From: Planctomycetota bacterium
GTDB lineage: Bacteria > Planctomycetota > Phycisphaerae > WQYP01 > JAJZKY01
Direction: 5' to 3'
Assembly (NCBI GenBank): GCA_021803885.1
Contig: JAJZKY010000082.1
Coordinates: 1 to 11,262 of the forward strand
Length of the DNA stretch: 11,262 bases
Positions 10,301-11,262 of this stretch are shown piece after piece (position 1 is the stretch's first letter; every line of letters begins with the position of its first letter). A program made the translations under genes and the position numbers. The notes under the pieces are model-generated. The model was given only the letters and a program-made list of their open reading frames with translations, was not told the DNA's origin and did no database searches.

Positions 10301-11262
10301 ACGATCTTTTCAACTATTACACCTACGATGCCGCCGGCCGGGTGGCTGCGATCCGGCAGTTCTCGCTGGGCGACGGCATAAATGCGGGGCTGATTTCTCC
10401 CTTCAGCGCCTCATCCAACACCGTCACGCCCAAACTGGTGGAGTACAGCTATGACGCCAATGGCAACATGACGGCCATGAACCGTTATTCCGATCTGGCC
10501 GGCACGCAACTGGTTGCTTCCACCGCCTACAGCTACAACCCCCTCAACCGCCTCACCGGCATCAACACCACCATTGAAACCAGCCCCACGGCAACCACGC
10601 AATATACCTACGCCTACGACGCCGGTGGACGGCTGGTCTCCCAGACAATCCCGGATGCCGGCGGCAACCCCGTCACATCCACCTTCACCTATGACCATGA
10701 CAATCAACTTCTGACCAATTCCACCTCCGGCAGCTACACCTACGACGCCAACGGCAACCGCACCAGTACCAGTACCAGTACCAGCACCGGCGGCACTTCC
10801 AGCACGGCGAACTACACCACCGGCGCCGACAATCAGACGACATCAGACGGCACATACACGTATAATTACGACAACAACGGCAATCTCACCAGCCAAACCA
10901 ATGGCTCGCAGAACATCACCTACACCTGGGACAATCGCAACCGCCTGACCGAAATAGCCTATTCTGGAACCATCACCCAGACGGTACAATACACTTACGA
11001 CACCCAGAATCGGCGAATCTCGCAGGTGGTGACCAATGGCAGTGGAACCGTGACGCTCAACGAGCAATACATCTACGATGGCGATAATCTGCTGGCGGTG
11101 CTCGATGTCGCCAGTGACGGCACGGCAACGGTGGCCAAGCGCTTCCTGATGGGTTCTGGTGAAAACCAGATTCTGGCCCAGGAAAACGCGGGGTCCAATT
11201 CCTCCGCCGGCCCGGTCTCCTGGGCCTTGACCGACAACACCGGCTCGGTGGTCGATGTCGTG
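1..11262 (+). CDS. Giant modular Rhs/YD-repeat surface protein, partial at both ends
   Basis: Frame 1 is open over the full window: 3754 codons with no stop, no start context and no frameshift. The N-terminus (signal peptide, ribosome binding site) and C-terminus (end of the Rhs core and any effector) lie outside. Domains in order are: beta-solenoid, DUF1349-like sandwich, transglutaminase-like domain, jelly-roll, linker, DUF6531-like domain, YD repeats with three inserted sandwich modules, and the start of the Rhs core. Known Rhs/YD proteins fold the YD repeats into a hollow beta-cocoon that encloses a C-terminal cargo, and many are exported. The composition is Thr/Asn/Gly-rich. I found only three cysteines (residues 105, 325, 522) and none after 522, which fits an extracellular protein. 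The YD identity is certain; cellular location and role are inferred. Confidence 0.96.
1345..1779 (+). other. Concanavalin-A-like / DUF1349-type beta-sandwich domain
   Basis: Residues about 449-593. The diagnostic stretch is P-V-W-V-R-L-R-R-S-G at 530-539, followed by T-A-Y-Y-S-T-D-D-T-N-W-T at 543-554. This matches the familiar 'PvWlRLvRsG...YySTDG..Wt' signature of DUF1349/LamG-like domains. An earlier GDGTLTAQI at 458-466 matches the usual 'GdGtitArv' strand, and the segment near 573-593 (I-I-L-A-G-L-T) resembles the closing 'vGLav' strand. The normal 'aGvMiR' segment is recognisable only weakly, as GGVEF near 438-443 of this frame's following line (about bases 1432-1446). Such sandwiches often accompany carbohydrate-active or surface proteins and probably bind glycans or act as spacers. 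Family assignment is from memory of the motif; ligand unknown. Confidence 0.72.
1786..2265 (+). other. Transglutaminase-like domain lacking the catalytic cysteine
   Basis: Residues about 596-755. The motif G-N-D-W-D-Q-A-A-L-L-I at 634-644, followed by L-E-A-V-G-I-S-A, matches the helix-strand core of transglutaminase-like domains, normally '(D/C)xDxAxLLxxLLRaxGIPAR'. F-N-H-V-W-V-Q-V at 705-712 supplies the His strand and L-D-P-S-W-K at 721-726 the Asp. His707 and Asp722 are therefore present, but the nucleophile position is Asp636 (bases 1906-1908). A thiol-based transfer or protease reaction is not possible as read, and no Cys exists anywhere downstream of residue 522. Degenerate transglutaminase-like domains preceding YD repeats are familiar in large bacterial surface proteins. 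A structural or binding role is inferred. Confidence 0.83.
2302..2742 (+). other. Jelly-roll carbohydrate-binding-like module A
   Basis: Residues about 768-914, beginning D-G-G-F-E-T-P and ending A-L-I-D-D-V-R-L-F. An N-terminal 'GFETP', an internal G-W-T-F-T-G-T-A-G-V, a Y-V-L-S-L-W-A-A strand and a closing 'IDDVRL' strand are the hallmarks of galactose-binding-like/CBM-type jelly-rolls common in bacterial exoproteins. The module sits between the end of the transglutaminase core (L-V-P-Y-S) and its usual follow-on segment (Y-Q-W-Y-E-D-Q-V at 922-929), so it looks inserted. It is clearly related to the module at 6778-7242. Glycan binding is inferred from the fold; no ligand residues can be assigned. 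Confidence 0.72.
2761..4377 (+). other. Transglutaminase-associated linker region of YD proteins
   Basis: Residues about 921-1459. It opens with a segment containing I-I-A-Q-Q-F-T-A-I-P-S-S-L-P-Y-V-V, which resembles the 'LPasLPY' segment that follows transglutaminase-like domains in YD proteins. A short beta-rich stretch (about 940-1060) comes next. A more helical stretch follows (about 1080-1250, including G-Q-V-V-G-I-G-V-D-V-G-Q-W-S-D and a Gln/Leu-rich helix), then a beta-rich part with G-D-T-I-I-A-P-N (about 1367-1374). It links the N-terminal modules to the Rhs shell. I cannot assign an enzyme or named domain, and function is unknown. The assignment rests on order and a few conserved strings. 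Confidence 0.55.
4390..5190 (+). other. DUF6531-type domain and N-terminal part of the Rhs shell
   Basis: Residues about 1464-1730. The entry motif D-P-V-D-P-Y-N-G-N-L-Y at 1464-1474, then E-T-D-I-S-I-P-D-V-G-L-P-L-D-F and R-T-Y-N-S, is the classic 'DPVdp.TGnl...etDlsiPg.gLPL.f.RtYnS' start of bacterial YD-repeat proteins. A G-A-G-W-T-D-S-Y stretch follows (compare 'GpGWthsy'), then strands with L-S-D-G-S, D-T-D-G-T-V-R-H-F and S-T-G-R-K-W-T-Y. Canonical YD repeats begin soon after. This block forms the lip of the cocoon where the N-terminal modules attach. Assignment is confident. Confidence 0.88.
5191..6735 (+). repeat. YD-repeat block I
   Basis: Residues about 1731-2245. Degenerate units of roughly 20 residues follow the pattern Y-x-Y-D-x-x-G-x-[LIV] ... 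D-P-x-G-x. Clear examples are Y-T-Y-D-A-N-G-N-I at about 1876, Y-T-Y-D-A-L-G-E-L near 1978, F-Y-D-S-R-N-R-L near 2066 and Y-T-Y-D-H-V-G-N-M near 2168. YD repeats form successive strands of the Rhs shell. The first part of this block (to about base 6430) is irregular, with substitutions such as Y-N-S-L-G-E and Y-N-T-A-G-Q. After that the regular super-repeat described in the findings sets in. Confidence 0.92.
6778..7242 (+). other. Jelly-roll carbohydrate-binding-like module B inserted in YD repeats
   Basis: Residues about 2260-2414. The start N-D-T-F-Q-S-P-A-L-S-S-G-S-Y aligns with D-G-G-F-E-T-P-S-L-A-S-G-A-Y of module A. D-W-S-F-S-G-S-A-G-L-A-A-N-G-S aligns with G-W-T-F-T-G-T-A-G-V-S-A-D-G-S, and Y-V-L-A-L-L-A-A-Q-S with Y-V-L-S-L-W-A-A-Q-S. 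The closing strand is I-N-S-V-Q-L-R-P. The two copies are therefore paralogous domains at the protein level, but their DNA has diverged strongly. Module B starts after a YD unit (Y-N-A-Q-N-K-L-I-E-T-I-A-P) and ends exactly before the next (V-T-T-Y-A-Y-D), so it protrudes from the shell as a loop domain. Glycan binding is inferred. Confidence 0.75.
7246..8082 (+). repeat. YD-repeat block II with short variable linkers
   Basis: Residues about 2416-2694. Pairs of YD units take the form T-Y-x-Y-D-x-N-G-N-L ... T-D-P-N-G-N ... Y-Q-Y-D-A-L-N-R-x-x-x-I-x-P. They are separated by short linkers: A-V-A-V-T-T-V-A-A-D-G-T-V-T-T-V-N-S-S-P near 2454, A-P-A-T-G-A-A-R-P near 2524, A-V-S-V-T-T-V-Q-S-N-G near 2573, and one near 2641. 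The first and third linkers share length and the pattern A-V-x-V-T-T-V, so they look like copies of each other. Small extra loops also occur between the two units of a pair, near 2495-2508 and 2616-2624. Confidence 0.92.
8095..8655 (+). other. Beta-sandwich module C1, apparently circularly permuted
   Basis: Residues about 2699-2885. The order is: F-S-S-W-L-T-P-Q-N-Y (about 2705), T-M-S-Y (about 2723), Y-V-Y-G-Y, L-T-L-P-N-N-T-N-L-A-I-L-A-I-D-L, then Y-N-A-M-G-I-A-T-D-G (about 2791), G-G-I-D-G-Q-G-D-A-Y-S-A, L-G-S-S-L-N-W-Y-G, F-T-F-G-P, G-Q-T-I-A-L-P-V-G-R-Y-S and T-I-T-L-N-Y. These strings match a module I know from glycoside-hydrolase-associated and other exoproteins, but there the 'DGxxF..GGxDGxGxAYSA' half comes first and the 'DWxTPQNYxGE' half second. 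Flanking YD units are intact on both sides. Sugar binding is a guess based on that association. Confidence 0.72.
8293..8652 (+). repeat. 360-bp long direct repeat, copy 1
   Basis: Counted by eye against 9118-9477 with no gaps, there are 27 differences in 360 bases (92.5% identity). The run 8458-8534 is identical over 77 bases. The offset is exactly 825 bases (275 codons), so exchange between copies keeps the frame. The repeat covers only the C-terminal two-thirds of module C1 and ends at the module boundary (codons AAC TAC CAG GCT). Confidence 0.93.
8656..8916 (+). repeat. YD-repeat block III between modules C1 and C2
   Basis: Residues about 2886-2972 hold two full super-repeat pairs, each Y-x-Y-D-x-N-G-N ... 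D-P-N-G-N-T ... Y-Q-Y-D-A-L-N-R-K. They are separated by the nine-residue linker A-P-T-A-G-D-A-Q-P. The linker resembles A-P-A-T-G-A-A-R-P (near base 7575) and P-P-T-T-G-A-A-A-P (near 9780), so this linker type has been copied along with its YD pair. Confidence 0.92.
8799..8839 (+). repeat. 41-bp perfect direct repeat, copy 1
   Basis: The 41 bases are identical to 9933-9973 and encode T-T-Y-A-Y-D-N-N-G-N-L-I-S of a YD unit. The offset is 1134 bases (378 codons), in frame. It arises from shared protein motif plus uniform codon choice or recent copying. Confidence 0.9.
8923..9480 (+). other. Beta-sandwich module C2, second permuted copy
   Basis: Residues about 2975-3160, with the same order of motifs as C1: F-S-G-W-N-T-P-Q-S-Y-P-G-E, T-M-S-Y, L-Y-G-Y-S, L-T-L-P, N-L-A-I-L-A-I-D-L, Y-N-A-M-G-I-A-T-D, G-G-I-D-G-Q-G-D-A-Y-S, F-T-F-G-P, G-Q-T-I-A-L-P-A-G-R-Y-S, T-I-T-L-N-Y. 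Here P-G-E after T-P-Q-S-Y is retained, closer to the known module than C1. The first third is divergent from C1 and locally AT-richer (about 9001-9065) than the surrounding YD DNA, while the last 360 bases are nearly identical. It follows Y-Q-Y-D-A-L-N-R-K-I-S-E-T-D-Q and precedes T-T-Y-A-Y-D-A-N-G-N. Function is unknown beyond the fold-level inference. Confidence 0.72.
9118..9477 (+). repeat. 360-bp long direct repeat, copy 2
   Basis: This is the partner of 8293-8652, covering the C-terminal two-thirds of module C2. Differences cluster in bases 9235-9282 (10 of 27). Upstream of 9118 the two modules are only distantly similar, so the high-identity segment has a sharp left edge inside the domain. 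Confidence 0.93.
9481..10200 (+). repeat. YD-repeat block IV, most regular part
   Basis: Residues about 3161-3400. Highly regular pairs such as T-T-Y-A-Y-D-A-N-G-N and Y-x-Y-D-A-L-N-R alternate, with linkers including A-V-Y-D-A-A-T-G-Q-T-E-N-S and P-P-T-T-G-A-A-A-P. Codon use is nearly uniform (ACC, TAC, GCC, GAC, GGC), so stretches of 30-41 bases are repeated exactly. Examples are bases 9481-9510, identical to 9808-9837. Toward the end the phase loosens (W-A-Y-D-P-N-G-N-L and an extra A-D-A-N-G-N near 3376). Confidence 0.93.
9933..9973 (+). repeat. 41-bp perfect direct repeat, copy 2
   Basis: Identical to 8799-8839. Recombination between the two would remove module C2 and several YD pairs without a frameshift. 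Confidence 0.9.
10201..11058 (+). repeat. YD-repeat block V, irregular approach to the Rhs core
   Basis: Residues about 3401-3686. Units become irregular: Y-T-Y-Y-A-D-G-E, Y-T-Y-D-A-A-G-R-V, Y-S-Y-D-A-N-G-N-M, Y-S-Y-N-P-L-N-R-L, Y-A-Y-D-A-G-G-R-L, Y-T-Y-D-A-N-G-N-R, Y-N-Y-D-N-N-G-N-L, Y-T-W-D-N-R-N-R-L and Y-T-Y-D-T-Q-N-R-R. The spacing between units is wider and the regular linkers of the middle section are absent. This is the usual pattern just before the conserved Rhs core, where the shell closes. No inserted domain is recognisable here. Confidence 0.9.
10762..10788 (+). repeat. In-frame hexanucleotide microsatellite
   Basis: Three exact ACCAGT units, one ACCAGC unit and a final ACC encode alternating Thr-Ser (residues 3588-3596). 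It sits in a loop directly after Y-D-A-N-G-N-R. Slippage would change loop length by two residues at a time and keep the frame. Confidence 0.9.
11068..11262 (+). other. Start of the Rhs-repeat-associated core domain, truncated by the window
   Basis: Residues about 3690-3754. Y-I-Y-D-G-D-N-L-L-A-V at 3690-3700, followed by F-L-M-G-S-G and W-A-L-T-D-N-T-G-S-V-V-D-V-V at 3741-3754, matches the family pattern 'YiYDGdnlv...G...wyltDhlGSvr.vvd'. In the family this segment leads into 'Y.YdpfG' and then the hyperconserved 'DP.G..dG.NlY.Y..NnP' plug, after which a variable C-terminal effector usually begins. None of that is inside the window. Confidence 0.9.

Noticed and set aside
5191..11058. CRISPR array or tandem satellite as explanation for the regular DNA repeats
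   Set aside because: The repeats are in-frame protein repeats with codon-level variation and no constant repeat/spacer alternation. They fit YD repeats fully.

Overview
The whole window is one uninterrupted plus-strand reading frame. Reading from base 1, all 3754 codons are sense codons, so the frame has neither a start nor a stop here. It is an internal piece of a giant secreted or cell-surface protein of the Rhs/YD-repeat class. I see no intergenic DNA, RNA gene, promoter, terminator, CRISPR array or insertion sequence, and no second credible gene on either strand.

Layout by domain (residues counted from base 1): (1) residues 1-444, Gly/Asn/Thr-rich beta-solenoid repeats of the kind found in autotransporter-like surface proteins; (2) about 449-593, a concanavalin-A-like/DUF1349-type beta-sandwich; (3) about 596-755, a transglutaminase-like domain with Asp where the catalytic Cys should be; (4) about 768-914, a jelly-roll, carbohydrate-binding-like module placed inside the transglutaminase-associated region; (5) about 921-1459, the linker that usually follows such transglutaminase domains in YD proteins; (6) about 1464-1730, a DUF6531-type entry to the Rhs shell; (7) 1731 to about 3689, a long YD-repeat field interrupted by a second jelly-roll (2260-2414) and two copies of another beta-sandwich module (2699-2885 and 2975-3160); (8) from about 3690, the beginning of the conserved Rhs-associated core, cut by the window end.

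The most notable features are architectural. From about 6.5 to 10.0 kb the YD repeats form a two-unit super-repeat, and every extra domain or linker sits at the same point in it. The last two inserted modules appear to be circular permutations of a known glycan-associated beta-sandwich. Their C-terminal parts are 92.5% identical in DNA (27 differences in 360 aligned bases), while their N-terminal parts have diverged.

The organism is a bacterium of moderately high GC. Beta-solenoid, DUF1349-like, transglutaminase-like and YD modules in one giant polypeptide are most familiar to me from the Planctomycetota/Verrucomicrobiota/Acidobacteriota range. That is a weak inference; no marker gene is present. 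A plausible overall role is a surface-anchored or exported glycan-binding Rhs shell that encloses a C-terminal effector encoded beyond base 11262. The effector is not visible here.
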